Below are positions 1 to 8,067 of a stretch of 64,000 nucleotides of DNA, piece by piece. Source of the stretch: CAMDKS01 sp964402975. Lineage in GTDB: Bacteria; Bdellovibrionota_B; Oligoflexia; Oligoflexales; RGVZ01. The first letter of the stretch is position 1. Each line of letters starts with the position of its first letter. The stretch is taken from positions 3,984 through 67,983 of the forward strand of contig CAYOEM010000015.1 in NCBI GenBank assembly GCA_964402975.1, given 5' to 3'. A program made the translations under genes and the position numbers. Below the pieces are notes generated by a model. That model ran no database searches and was not told where the DNA came from. It saw only the letters and a list, made by a program, of their open reading frames with translations.

Positions 1-123
1 TTGTACACGCCAAACTTCGGGGCCTACCAGGGAAGCGGTAACTACCTGACAAATAGCTGCGTATTCGATAGCGCAAATGGACCCGTAACCGGTGTTAGCA
101 TGTATGCATATCCAAATCCTTAA
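1..123 (+). CDS. C-terminal end of an unknown protein (5' truncated by window edge)
   Basis: Frame 1 is open from the first base and ends in TAA at 121-123, giving 40 residues rich in Gly, Asn, Tyr and Ser and ending in Tyr-Pro-Asn-Pro. The composition resembles the end of a secreted or surface protein, but no family is recognisable. It is the only reading frame here that looks protein-like, and the downstream sequence falls into a repeat cluster. Only the last part is visible, so function cannot be assigned. Confidence 0.5.
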   Translation: MYTPNFGAYQGSGNYLTNSCVFDSANGPVTGVSMYAYPNP

Positions 124-364
124 GATCATCTACGGACACGAAGTGGCGTTTGATTTCTACCGCTAAATTTATGCTGCAATCGTATCCCAGGTGGAAAACT
201 TATAACAACCCAATAGCCAGCCGACTAACCCGGCAACACAAATGGGGAAACCCGCCTGAATGAGTATTGATTGCTCAGTCGTGTGTCTACTGCTAAGCCA
301 TTACGTGCTACGAGACACCCACCTGGCTGCTAATTCAATAGCCAATCAGTCGGGTGTCCCCAAT
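124..364. other. Intergenic region holding a cluster of inverted REP-like repeats
   Basis: No gene is seen between the truncated gene and the convergent subtilisin gene. The stretch contains a clear forward repeat (240-272), a clear inverted copy (333-366) and two degenerate half copies between them (about 270-289 reverse, 311-338 forward). This arrangement could fold into long hairpins, as in bacterial interspersed mosaic elements. A 94-codon open frame here crosses the repeats and runs into the subtilisin gene, and is not credible. Confidence 0.6.
240..272 (+). repeat. REP-like repeat, forward copy
   Basis: This copy begins AAATGGGGA and ends GAGTATTGATT. It aligns along its length with the copies at 63799-63834 (same strand) and at 333-366 and 54136-54170 (opposite strand). 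The shared core is GGGGACA(C/G)CCGACTG followed by a GAGTATTGATT-like tail; this copy differs at a few positions. Confidence 0.65.
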
Positions 365-366
365 TT
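333..366 (-). repeat. REP-like repeat, inverted copy abutting a stop codon
   Basis: Read on the minus strand, the repeat begins AATTGGGGACACCCGACTG directly at the TAA stop of the subtilisin gene and continues into a CTATTGAAT tail. The same junction (stop codon running straight into ATTGGGGACACCC) occurs at 54169-54171, which suggests a shared insertion preference. Confidence 0.75.
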
Positions 367-1870
367 AGTTTTTGATGACGTCGTACGCGTTAGCAATCCC
401 ATGCCCAAACGTATTATTAGGCCTTGCAGTGCCGGCCACGCCGCCGCAAGTTTGCGTGCTGGTTTTTGGCGTCGCAGTACGCTTGATCGCCTCTTCTGTG
501 GCTGGAATATTGCCGATAAGTTCTGGTTTTGCGGACCAGAGTAAAGCTACGAGACCTGCAACGTGTGGACCTGCCATAGATGTTCCGCTCCAGCCAAATT
601 CTGCGTAGCCTCCGCCTCTGACTGCTGAGCGGACGTTAACGCCAGGTGCTGTGACGTGTGGGCCAATTTTGTTGTCATAGGTTGATGGGCCGCGGCTAGA
701 GAAACTAGCAATCGCGTCATTGCGGTGATCGTTTGCTCCAACACTTAAGATCAGGTCACTGTGAAACGCCGGGCCGTCTTTAATGGTGCTGCAACCTGAG
801 CCTTCATTACCAGCAGAGACCACTACAAAAATTCCCGCTGCACGCATCGCCGTCAAAATTCTCTCGAATTCTCCTCCGTCACAGCCTTCACTTCTGGGGC
901 ATCCCCAGCTGTTATTGATCACATGTGGTGCCATATCGGGACGCGCATCACGGACCGCGTCACCTTTTTGTGGCCATGGAGCAAGAAACCATTGGAAGCA
1001 TTCGGTGTATTGTTCTGGTGTTCCAAGACCTCCGTCCATATTACGGCAGGCGACCCATTTAGCCCCCGGAGCGACACCAATTTGATTGCCGGCGTTGTCG
1101 TCACCGACAATTGTACCGACTGTGTGGGTTCCGTGATCATGGTCATCGCATGGTGTGGTGAGGTCGTAGCCGCAAGATGATCCGCCGCCCACACTTTTAT
1201 GGACGGAGTCATGCCATGCATAGGCGTGCTCAGCCCTGGTGCCATCCCAACCTCGGTAGTGGGTTTTAAGTGCCGCGTGATCCCAGCGTACGCCGGTGTC
1301 CTGGCCAGCGACCACGATGCCTTCGCCCTTAGTCTTGAATTCTTCCCAGACTCTTGTGGCGCCAAATTTTACAATGTTAGCTCCAGGACCTTTTTCAGCT
1401 GGTTTCTCTTCGTCAAATGACATCCACTGAGTGGACGGCAAAATGTTTTTGACGTTGGGGTTACCGACCACGCGCAGGACGTCGGCACGTTTAAGGATTG
1501 CATCAAACTGATCTTTGGTGACGTTGTCGGCTGCGATCATGTTACTGACGTAGTAGCTTCTGTGTTCGAGCTTTTGCTCTGTTAGCCAGTTGATCAGGTC
1601 TTTTTGTGATGAGCTCGCAGTTTCAACCAGACTTGAGAACACCTGAGCGCCTCTTTTTGACCGGTCTTGTGCCGTGTTCACCCGCGACATGTCGGCTTGG
1701 GCTTTCATGTAGATCAAGATGGTGTGGCCGGTATCGGTCAGTTGGGATTTTTTGTATTGATCCAAAATCCAGGAGCTGGCTTTTGAGCTATAGTCAGGAG
1801 CGGCAGCCCAAAGGTTTGTAGAGATCATCAAAGATCCGGCGGCAAGAATCATCCTCGTTAATTTCTTCAT
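365..1870 (-). CDS. Secreted subtilisin-like serine protease (S8 family)
   Basis: This 501-residue protein has a signal peptide of about 22 residues (Lys-Lys, hydrophobic core, Ala-rich cleavage region). An N-terminal segment of roughly 120 residues resembles an inhibitor/chaperone propeptide. The peptidase domain shows the S8 triad: Asp in GQDTGVRWDH, His in HDHGTHTVGT and Ser in GTSMAGPHVAG, plus the oxyanion-hole Asn region NNSWG. Length and order fit exported bacterial subtilases that degrade extracellular protein. It lies upstream of the repeat cluster and is followed on the same strand by no other gene. The ATG at 1870 precedes the signal peptide directly, so the start is well placed. 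Confidence 0.95.
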   Translation of the reverse strand: MKKLTRMILAAGSLMISTNLWAAAPDYSSKASSWILDQYKKSQLTDTGHTILIYMKAQADMSRVNTAQDRSKRGAQVFSSLVETASSSQKDLINWLTEQKLEHRSYYVSNMIAADNVTKDQFDAILKRADVLRVVGNPNVKNILPSTQWMSFDEEKPAEKGPGANIVKFGATRVWEEFKTKGEGIVVAGQDTGVRWDHAALKTHYRGWDGTRAEHAYAWHDSVHKSVGGGSSCGYDLTTPCDDHDHGTHTVGTIVGDDNAGNQIGVAPGAKWVACRNMDGGLGTPEQYTECFQWFLAPWPQKGDAVRDARPDMAPHVINNSWGCPRSEGCDGGEFERILTAMRAAGIFVVVSAGNEGSGCSTIKDGPAFHSDLILSVGANDHRNDAIASFSSRGPSTYDNKIGPHVTAPGVNVRSAVRGGGYAEFGWSGTSMAGPHVAGLVALLWSAKPELIGNIPATEEAIKRTATPKTSTQTCGGVAGTARPNNTFGHGIANAYDVIKN

Positions 1871-1905
1871 GACTAGCGTCCTTTGCTGTTTACAGGCTTA
1901 GTCGC

Positions 1906-2526
1906 CTACTTGATTTTTGAATAACGGTCACAAGAGAGATCAGAATCATCGATCTCCTTGCGAAGTTCCTTTAGTACGGTGACATCCTTAGGAGGCAGCG
2001 GGCAAAGTACTCTGTATTTTGGACAGGGACTTTTCCATTCGATGCGAGCGAGCAGTTTGCGGGGCCCGCCTTCAGGATCAGGAACCATGGTTACAGTGAA
2101 GATAGATTCGACTTTTTTTCGGATAGATTCAATACGCTTTTTTGACGTGTCCAGTAATTTTTGTGACGAGGCCAGCTGTCCTTGGCTTACGGATAACTGC
2201 TCCTTATATAGCTTTACCTGGGCCGTGACGGTGTCTCGCTCGTTTATGAGTTCTGGCGAATATTCAGAAGTTTGAATCTTCTCGCGAACCACTTTCAGTT
2301 TTGCCTCGTCAGACTCAATTTGTTTTTTGGACTTCTTGATGGCGTCACTAGCGAGGGTGACCGCATCCTCCGCCAAGGCCTTATCGGCCAGGGCATTTGA
2401 GTATTGGCCCGAGATGGTTTTGCGGCAACGCTCACGGAAGTTGGTGTCGACGATATCCTCGGCCGTTAGTTTTTGGGCAAAAAACGCTGAAAATATGAGC
2501 AAAACGGCGTAAAACCTATCAAACAC
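1906..2526 (-). CDS. Secreted coiled-coil protein of unknown function
   Basis: This is a 206-residue protein with a short hydrophobic N-terminus ending near FAQKLTAED, which looks like a signal peptide. The middle (roughly residues 45-140) is rich in Lys, Glu, Ser and Gln in a heptad-like pattern, indicating a long coiled coil. The last 60 residues contain four Cys in a more globular segment. No family is recognised. It is transcribed toward the subtilisin gene with a 35-bp gap, so the two could form a short operon. It is divergent from the acyl-CoA dehydrogenase gene. Confidence 0.75.
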   Translation of the reverse strand: MFDRFYAVLLIFSAFFAQKLTAEDIVDTNFRERCRKTISGQYSNALADKALAEDAVTLASDAIKKSKKQIESDEAKLKVVREKIQTSEYSPELINERDTVTAQVKLYKEQLSVSQGQLASSQKLLDTSKKRIESIRKKVESIFTVTMVPDPEGGPRKLLARIEWKSPCPKYRVLCPLPPKDVTVLKELRKEIDDSDLSCDRYSKIK

Positions 2527-2658
2527 TGACGAATCTCCTTGGATCGATGGGCCAAGTCTATTAAATTTCCCCCGCTATTTCGAGGGAAAAATGGGGTCTG
2601 GTCATGCCAGATTTCACGAACGTTTTTCGAACAACCTAAACCTGGTAAGTGGGCTTTG

Positions 2659-4530
2659 ATGCAGCGTAAAGAAAACTTCTTCACCGATAATTCCGATATT
2701 GAGTTTCATTTCAACAATAAGAATGAATGGGACATCCTATTTGATCTGTCCATGCCCGAGGATCGTGAAGCCCTCGGAGTCTCGACGGCTGAGGAGTTTA
2801 AAAATGCTTTTAAGGCGATCCTTGAGCAGTTTGGCGAAGTCGTGGGCACCAGGATTGTTGCCAATCAGATCAAGGTTTCAAAGCAAGACCTTAAGCTTGT
2901 GGATGGAGAGGTGGAATATCCACCTGCTATTAAGGAAAGCGTCGACCTTTTAAAAGAGGTGGGTGTTGCCAGCATGGGTATTGCTAGTCGATTTGGTGGA
3001 CTCGGCAATCCAATCGTCGCAGAACTTCCGGCTGTGGAATGTCTCTACCGCGCTTGTCCAAGCTCTTATACGAATATTACTTGGTTTGCGCCGATTGCAA
3101 GGGTCATTGACGAATACGGTTCAGAAGATCAAAAACAACGCATTATTCCGCGGCTGGCCACGGGCGAGTGGAGTGGAAATATGGCTCTAACAGAGCCTGA
3201 TGCTGGATCAGATTTGGGGGCGCTTAGAACTTACGGTGAGCGTCAGTCCGACGGAACGTGGAAGCTCTACGGAAGTAAGCGCTTCATCACTAACGGCTCC
3301 GGTCAAGTGTCATTGGTCCTCGCTAAAAACAAAAAGGGTGCCCAAGGCCTTGAGCACCTAAACCTCTTTGTTTGTTTCCGCAAAAACGACGACGGCTCTC
3401 GAAACTACGAAGTCACTAAACTTGAAGACAAAATTGGGCTTCATGGATCTCCCACATGTGAATTGAAGTTTGACGGAGCACCGGCAGAACTTGTCGGCGA
3501 AGATGGCAAAGGCTTTATCTACATGCTTCATCTTATGAATGAAGCGCGGGTTGGCGTAGCGTTCCAAGGCATTGGTATCATGGAGGCCGTGTATCGATTG
3601 GCCGCAGATTATACGCAGCAAAGACAGGCTTGGGGCCGGCCCTTAGCGCATCATGAGTTGATAGCTGAGAGGCTTTTGGATCTTGAAGTTAGTTTAAAGG
3701 CCCACCGGTCTCTTTGCTATCAAGCTGGAAACGCACTTGCCATCTATCAGACGGCAAGTCGCAAGCTTCGCGACGATAAGGCTCTGACGCCCGAACTTCG
3801 TGAGAAGGTGGAAGAACTCAAGAAGAAATACGAGCGCCGTCTTCGCAAATGGACGCCACTTATTAAGTACTATGCCGGCGAGCAGTCCGTTCAAAACGCC
3901 CGCCAGTGCTTGCAGATGCACGGTGGCTACGGGTTTACGACAGAGTATCTTCCGGAGTGGTGGCTTCGAGAGAGTCTGATTGTTCCGGTCTATGAGGGTA
4001 CGAGTCAGATCCAAGCTCTCATGTGTCTAAAAGACACCATGAAAGATATTATGCGAAGGCCTCGCGCATTCGTGGAAGCTGCCGTTGATGCGAAGATTGG
4101 AAACCTCGCTAGTTTCTCTAGCCGTAATCCCCTGAGACGAAAGCTGGCGCGCCTTAAGCAAGAATTCAACGGTGCCATGGTTAGCATCATGCTGCAGCTC
4201 GTAAAAACAAATTTGAAGCTAAGCTTCAACGAGATCAATCCGATGAATCTTCGCAAGATGATCAAGATGCTATCGACTGATCTTGTGAAGTTTGAAAATC
4301 TGCGACCAGCCCTTTTGCACGCCGAAAGAATCACCGAGATCAAAACATCTATTGCGATGGCGGAAAGCTTGATAAATGACGTCAAGATTGATTCGTCCAG
4401 AAATTGGATCGCTGAGCGCTGGCTTAATAAGGCCATTCCGAGGGCTCAGATGCTAAGATCAGAGATTGAGATGCAAGAGCCAGTGCTCGCTCACCGCATG
4501 TCAGAGATCTCGCCGGTCAGACTTGGTTGA
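2659..4530 (+). CDS. Acyl-CoA dehydrogenase, long form with C-terminal extension
   Basis: This 623-residue flavoenzyme of fatty-acid beta-oxidation introduces the trans-2 double bond into acyl-CoA. Visible landmarks are the flavin/substrate loop LTEPDAGSDLG, the helix HGGYGFTTEYLPEWW, and YEGTSQIQ around the usual catalytic-base region. A C-terminal helical extension of about 150 residues is typical of the ~600-residue subfamily. An in-frame TTG at 2539 would add 40 residues, but the family N-terminus (…ENFFTDN…) matches a start at ATG 2659, so I prefer that one. The downstream hydrolase gene starts 6 bp after the stop, suggesting co-transcription and a lipid-degradation context. Confidence 0.93.
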   Translation: MQRKENFFTDNSDIEFHFNNKNEWDILFDLSMPEDREALGVSTAEEFKNAFKAILEQFGEVVGTRIVANQIKVSKQDLKLVDGEVEYPPAIKESVDLLKEVGVASMGIASRFGGLGNPIVAELPAVECLYRACPSSYTNITWFAPIARVIDEYGSEDQKQRIIPRLATGEWSGNMALTEPDAGSDLGALRTYGERQSDGTWKLYGSKRFITNGSGQVSLVLAKNKKGAQGLEHLNLFVCFRKNDDGSRNYEVTKLEDKIGLHGSPTCELKFDGAPAELVGEDGKGFIYMLHLMNEARVGVAFQGIGIMEAVYRLAADYTQQRQAWGRPLAHHELIAERLLDLEVSLKAHRSLCYQAGNALAIYQTASRKLRDDKALTPELREKVEELKKKYERRLRKWTPLIKYYAGEQSVQNARQCLQMHGGYGFTTEYLPEWWLRESLIVPVYEGTSQIQALMCLKDTMKDIMRRPRAFVEAAVDAKIGNLASFSSRNPLRRKLARLKQEFNGAMVSIMLQLVKTNLKLSFNEINPMNLRKMIKMLSTDLVKFENLRPALLHAERITEIKTSIAMAESLINDVKIDSSRNWIAERWLNKAIPRAQMLRSEIEMQEPVLAHRMSEISPVRLG

Positions 4531-4536
4531 TCAGTC

Positions 4537-5382
4537 ATGCCGCATAGGACGCTTCACTGGGACAACAGATCAGGTCGTGAGGTATTTGCTCAGTGCTGGA
4601 ATCCTGAGTCAGCCCCAGAGCATGTCATCGTATTAATTCACGGCCTTGGTGAGCACAGCGGCCGTTATGAGGCTTGGGCCAAACGGTTTGTGAGTCAGGG
4701 CGTTACCGTCTACGCGCTCGATTTGCACGGTCATGGACGCACGACGGGGGCCCGTGGCCATGTCGAATCCTTTGAATTCATCTATGATGACATTCAACAC
4801 TTGCTAGGTGTTGCTCAAAAAGATCATCCCAAAGCCGAGCTTCACCTGTACGGTCACAGCATGGGTGGAGCGGTTGCTTTAGGGTTTGCCGCGCTTAGGG
4901 CCAACCAAGTGAGTGTGCCGGCTCTGACATCTATTGTAACAACTGGGACTGCCATTAGGCCGGGATTTGAGCCGCCGGCTTGGAAGCTAAAGGTTGCTAC
5001 ACTTCTCAACAAAGTGGTTCCGTGGCTTGCGCTCAGTAATGAGCTAGATCCTAATTGGCTATCTTCTGACCCGCGTGTGGTCGCAGCCTATCTTGCAGAC
5101 CCCTTGGTCCACGACCGTATATCGGTGCGTTGGTATAATGAGTGGGCCAAGGCAATTGAATCGGTCAGAGCGTCAAAGAACCAACTCAAGAGCCCTTTGT
5201 TCATGCTCCATGGGGCGGCGGACAGGGCCACATCTCCGAAGGCGGCGCAGGAAATGGCCGTAGTACTCGGGGCCAAGTTTCTATCGCTACCGGGCGCATT
5301 TCATGAAATTCATCATGAGCCCTGTCAAAATACCGTCTTCACTGACGTTTTAAGCTGGTTGGGCAGCCATGTAATTAACTGA
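4537..5382 (+). CDS. Alpha/beta hydrolase, monoacylglycerol-lipase-like
   Basis: This 281-residue serine hydrolase carries the nucleophile elbow GHSMGG (Ser108), the oxyanion region LIHGLGEHSGRY, an acid in HGAADRATSP and the catalytic His in GAFHEIHHE. This combination is characteristic of the Hydrolase_4 / lysophospholipase-monoacylglycerol lipase group. No signal peptide is visible, so it is probably cytoplasmic. It starts 6 bp after the acyl-CoA dehydrogenase stop. Release of fatty acids followed by beta-oxidation would fit the pair, but the actual substrate cannot be read from sequence. Confidence 0.9.
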   Translation: MPHRTLHWDNRSGREVFAQCWNPESAPEHVIVLIHGLGEHSGRYEAWAKRFVSQGVTVYALDLHGHGRTTGARGHVESFEFIYDDIQHLLGVAQKDHPKAELHLYGHSMGGAVALGFAALRANQVSVPALTSIVTTGTAIRPGFEPPAWKLKVATLLNKVVPWLALSNELDPNWLSSDPRVVAAYLADPLVHDRISVRWYNEWAKAIESVRASKNQLKSPLFMLHGAADRATSPKAAQEMAVVLGAKFLSLPGAFHEIHHEPCQNTVFTDVLSWLGSHVIN

Positions 5383-5576
5383 TTTTACAGCGTAGTTTTG
5401 GTCTGGCCAGCGGATTTAAAATTATTTTAATAGATCATCAGTTAATGCTATCTTTTTATGCAAATTAGCGTATAGTCCGCTCGTCAAATCTCTTTCTTTG
5501 TAAAGGGTAGGCGGTTGGTTTCACACGATTCGGTGTGGTCGTTTATCCCAGAGAATAGAGCAACATAGGGGTTTTT
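5383..5576 (+). promoter_or_regulatory. Leader/promoter region of the RRM gene
   Basis: This is a 194-bp non-coding stretch. A TATAGT box (5471-5476) could be a -10 element, although no good -35 is seen. Transcription from there would leave a leader of about 90 nt containing a CACAC/GTGTG stem-loop and ending in a TAGGGGT Shine-Dalgarno-like sequence before the ATG. Long structured leaders are common for cold-inducible RNA-binding proteins; here that is inference. Confidence 0.3.
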
Positions 5577-5879
5577 ATGAGTAAGAAATTGTATGTCGGT
5601 GGACTTTCCTACGCAACTACGGATGATGGTCTTCACGACTTATTCGCCAGCGTTGGCACGGTCGAAAGCGCAAAAGTAATCACAGACCGTGACACAGGCC
5701 GCAGCAAAGGCTTCGGATTTGTCGAGATGGCAAGCGAGCAAGATGCTATGGCTGCGATCGAAAAACTAAACGGCTCTGAAGCTGACGGCCGCAGGCTGAC
5801 AGTGAACGAAGCTCGTCCACAAGCTCCACGCGAAAATCGCGGCGGCGGCGGTGGCGGCGGTGGCCGTGGTCGCTGGTAA
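5577..5879 (+). CDS. RNA-binding protein with one RRM domain and Gly-rich tail
   Basis: This 100-residue protein has a single RNA recognition motif occupying residues 1-80. RNP2 is LYVGGL near the N-terminus and RNP1 is KGFGFVEM. The tail consists of Arg-Gly and poly-Gly (nine Gly in a row near the end). This architecture is typical of bacterial RRM proteins that bind single-stranded RNA, often induced by cold. It is monocistronic, with its own leader and a strong terminator immediately downstream. Confidence 0.95.
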   Translation: MSKKLYVGGLSYATTDDGLHDLFASVGTVESAKVITDRDTGRSKGFGFVEMASEQDAMAAIEKLNGSEADGRRLTVNEARPQAPRENRGGGGGGGGRGRW

Positions 5880-5906
5880 TATCTGATCTAACAGATGTCA
5901 CTCAAA

Positions 5907-5945
5907 AATCTCCCGAAAGCCGCAAGGCTCTCGGGGGATTTTTTG
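5907..5945 (+). terminator. Rho-independent terminator of the RRM gene
   Basis: A GC-rich stem of about 11-14 bp (AATCTCCCGAAAGCC paired with GGCTCTCGGGGGATT, one mismatch) with a GCAA tetraloop is followed by a T-run. It lies 27 bp after the RRM stop codon. Confidence 0.9.
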
Positions 5946-6035
5946 TTCTAGGATTCATCTCAAATTGACCGACCATCTGCCGTTTGATACCTCAGAATGA
6001 AGCGTCAGTTTGACTGCACGGCAAAAGGAGTTTTT

Positions 6036-6590
6036 ATGCTACTTCGCTTCGTGATGATTCTCGCGGTTTTTTCGCTTGGTGGATTTGCCGCTGCCGATGT
6101 TTGCCAAAAAATCTATGTCCCTAACGGCTACCAGATGGGTTGTACGGCGCAAGGTTGCCAAAAATATTACGTTCAACAAGGCAATCAGTTAGCCTGTAAT
6201 CGTGCGACTTGTCAGGTGATGCCATTACGTCTTAATCACTATGTTGGTTGTACCGTGCATGGCTGTCAGCAGTATTATGTGCCGCCAGGATCAGTTCTTG
6301 GATGTTCCGCTGAATCATGCGTAGTGGCAGAAGCAAGTTCTGGATACAAGCTTGGATGCACGGCGCAAGGCTGCCAGCAGTATTACGTGTCTGTGGGTTA
6401 TCGACTAGGTTGCACCGACACTGAGTGTCGCAGTTACTACGTGCCTTCCGGTTATCAGCTGGGTTGCACGGCCTCCCAATGTTTCACGGAATATGTACCA
6501 ATGAATTACGCCTACGGCTGCAACCGGGAATCATGCCTAAAAGACTACGTCCCCAATGGCTACGAATTTGCCTGCAGTCCGCGTTGGTAA
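6036..6590 (+). CDS. Secreted protein made of exact 18-residue cysteine repeats
   Basis: This is a 184-residue protein. The ATG at 6036 follows AAAAGGAG at good spacing and opens a signal peptide (MLLRFVMILAVF… cleaved near FAAAD). The mature part is almost entirely eight full 18-residue repeats plus partial ends, with consensus (G/A)CTxxxCxxYYVPxGYxL. Each unit carries two Cys in a Cx4C spacing. The even number and regular spacing suggest disulfide-bonded units in the periplasm or outside the cell. I do not recognise the family. An in-frame ATG at 5997 has no signal-peptide logic. The gene is convergent with the FAD oxidoreductase gene, with a 10-bp gap. Confidence 0.85.
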   Translation: MLLRFVMILAVFSLGGFAAADVCQKIYVPNGYQMGCTAQGCQKYYVQQGNQLACNRATCQVMPLRLNHYVGCTVHGCQQYYVPPGSVLGCSAESCVVAEASSGYKLGCTAQGCQQYYVSVGYRLGCTDTECRSYYVPSGYQLGCTASQCFTEYVPMNYAYGCNRESCLKDYVPNGYEFACSPRW

Positions 6591-6600
6591 TGTGTTTTGG

Positions 6601-7857
6601 CTATGAGATTGTTTTAGGATTAAAGTGTTTCGCCACATCAGGGATCGGATTACCGGCCATGATGTCACTCAATAATTTTGCAGAGCCGTGGGCCCAACTA
6701 AAACCGTGGCCCGTGAATCCTGCCACCGTGTAGATGCGTGGACTGGTCGTTGGTCCGATGAATGGGAAGCCGGTTTTTGATGCCGCCATGATGCCAGCCC
6801 AGCTAAATTCCCACTCGATTTTTTCTTGAATGTCATAATGCTTGGCTACAAATTCTTTAAGTCCAATATCTACGGTTGGATTTGGGATAATGTCGTAGGT
6901 GCCAATTTCGCCGCTTGGAACGTTATTGCGCCATCCGCCAATGATCAGTCGGTTATCCTCCGAAACAAGCGCGTACTCATAACCATGATCAAAGCTGTGG
7001 GGGAACTTCACCTTAAATTTGTGTTTTAGGGGCTTTGAGGTGATGATTTGGCCTTTGAATGGGTCGACCAATTTTCGCTCTGCAAAATAGCGAGAGACAA
7101 GTGGAGAGTAGGCGTTTGTTGCTAGCACAACAGCGTCAAACTTATGTGCTCCAAATTGAGAGGTGACTTGGACATGCTCACCACTTTCCTCGACTGAAGA
7201 GATATTGACTCCCGAGTGGTACTTCACGCCGCGGCGCACGACGTTATCAATCAGGCCATTACGAAACTTCACGGGGTGTGCCTGGGCGCTGCCCGGTTCA
7301 AATCGGCCACCGTAGACACTTTTAAAACCTAGGGCCTCGACTTCCGCTTGGGGAACATAGGAGCTGTCAAATCCATTGCGATTGAGTAGCTTGATGGACT
7401 CTTGAATTTCCTTATCTTCGTGTTCATCGATAGCAATGACGAGGTAGCCATCTTGGCGGTAGTCAGCGTCAAGATTAAGCCGTTTGACGGTTTCTCTGAC
7501 CTCGTGACAGATGTCGATCGAGTAGCCCCAAATCTCACGGGCCGTTTCTTCCCCGTGGAGGGCGGTGAGAGCCATCATGCTCTCAACGGTGCCATATAGA
7601 ATATGCCCGCAGTTTCTGTGGGTTGCAGCTTTTTCTTGCTCAAAGTCGATGATTGTGAGGTCTTCAAAACCTCGGTCCAAGAGCCAATACGCAGCACTAG
7701 CGCCGGCCAGACCAGAGCCAATGATGGCAATGCCGCCGTCCCGCGGCGCGGTTTTAGCCCCTGAGATCGGGGGAACAGTCATCCAATAAGAGGGGGTCCA
7801 GTCTTGCATTCTCGGCCTTGATGACCCTTTATAGGGCTTGAGCAGCAAAGGATTCAC
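6601..7857 (-). CDS. FAD-dependent amine/amino-acid oxidoreductase (DAO family)
   Basis: This 418-residue protein has the dinucleotide-binding motif GSGLAGASAAYWLLDRG near residue 50, followed by an acidic strand end (IIDFE). It also has the C-terminal GFTGHGFSWAHGSAKLL element typical of the DadA/PuuB-like DAO family. These enzymes oxidise amines or amino acids to imines with FAD. The N-terminal Trp-rich segment recalls gamma-glutamylputrescine oxidases, but the substrate is uncertain. The ATG at 7857 is the first start; the gene stands alone and is divergent from the vWA lipoprotein gene. Confidence 0.88.
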   Translation of the reverse strand: MNPLLLKPYKGSSRPRMQDWTPSYWMTVPPISGAKTAPRDGGIAIIGSGLAGASAAYWLLDRGFEDLTIIDFEQEKAATHRNCGHILYGTVESMMALTALHGEETAREIWGYSIDICHEVRETVKRLNLDADYRQDGYLVIAIDEHEDKEIQESIKLLNRNGFDSSYVPQAEVEALGFKSVYGGRFEPGSAQAHPVKFRNGLIDNVVRRGVKYHSGVNISSVEESGEHVQVTSQFGAHKFDAVVLATNAYSPLVSRYFAERKLVDPFKGQIITSKPLKHKFKVKFPHSFDHGYEYALVSEDNRLIIGGWRNNVPSGEIGTYDIIPNPTVDIGLKEFVAKHYDIQEKIEWEFSWAGIMAASKTGFPFIGPTTSPRIYTVAGFTGHGFSWAHGSAKLLSDIMAGNPIPDVAKHFNPKTIS

Positions 7858-7895
7858 GTTAATTAGGTTGCTTTTTTAGTTCGCAACTGCCTGAA

Positions 7896-7925
7896 TTGTC
7901 AACACTAATAAAGGTGTGTTAAAAT
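7896..7925 (+). promoter_or_regulatory. Possible sigma-70-type promoter in the divergent region
   Basis: TTGTCA (7896-7901) and TAAAAT (7920-7925) are separated by 18 bp, a good match to -35/-10 spacing. It points toward the vWA lipoprotein gene and would give a leader of about 135 nt. Seen by eye only. Confidence 0.35.
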
Positions 7926-8067
7926 AACCTCAAGAAAACAGTCGAAAATTCCGATAACCGCCCGTTCTTAGACTAAGTTTCGTGCGCTGAACGTGGTAGT
8001 GCAAGTGAATTATTGGCATGAATCAAGGCTGTGGTTGTCCGGCAGTTAAGTTAGGGGATGGTGTGCG

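Noticed and set aside
260..544. 94-codon open frame near the left edge
   Set aside because: It runs through the inverted repeats and into the antisense of the subtilisin gene; composition is not protein-like.
5821..5876. GGC-rich run near the end of the RRM gene as a possible repeat or CRISPR-like array
   Set aside because: It is the codon run for a poly-Gly tail, common in bacterial RRM proteins; no spacer structure.
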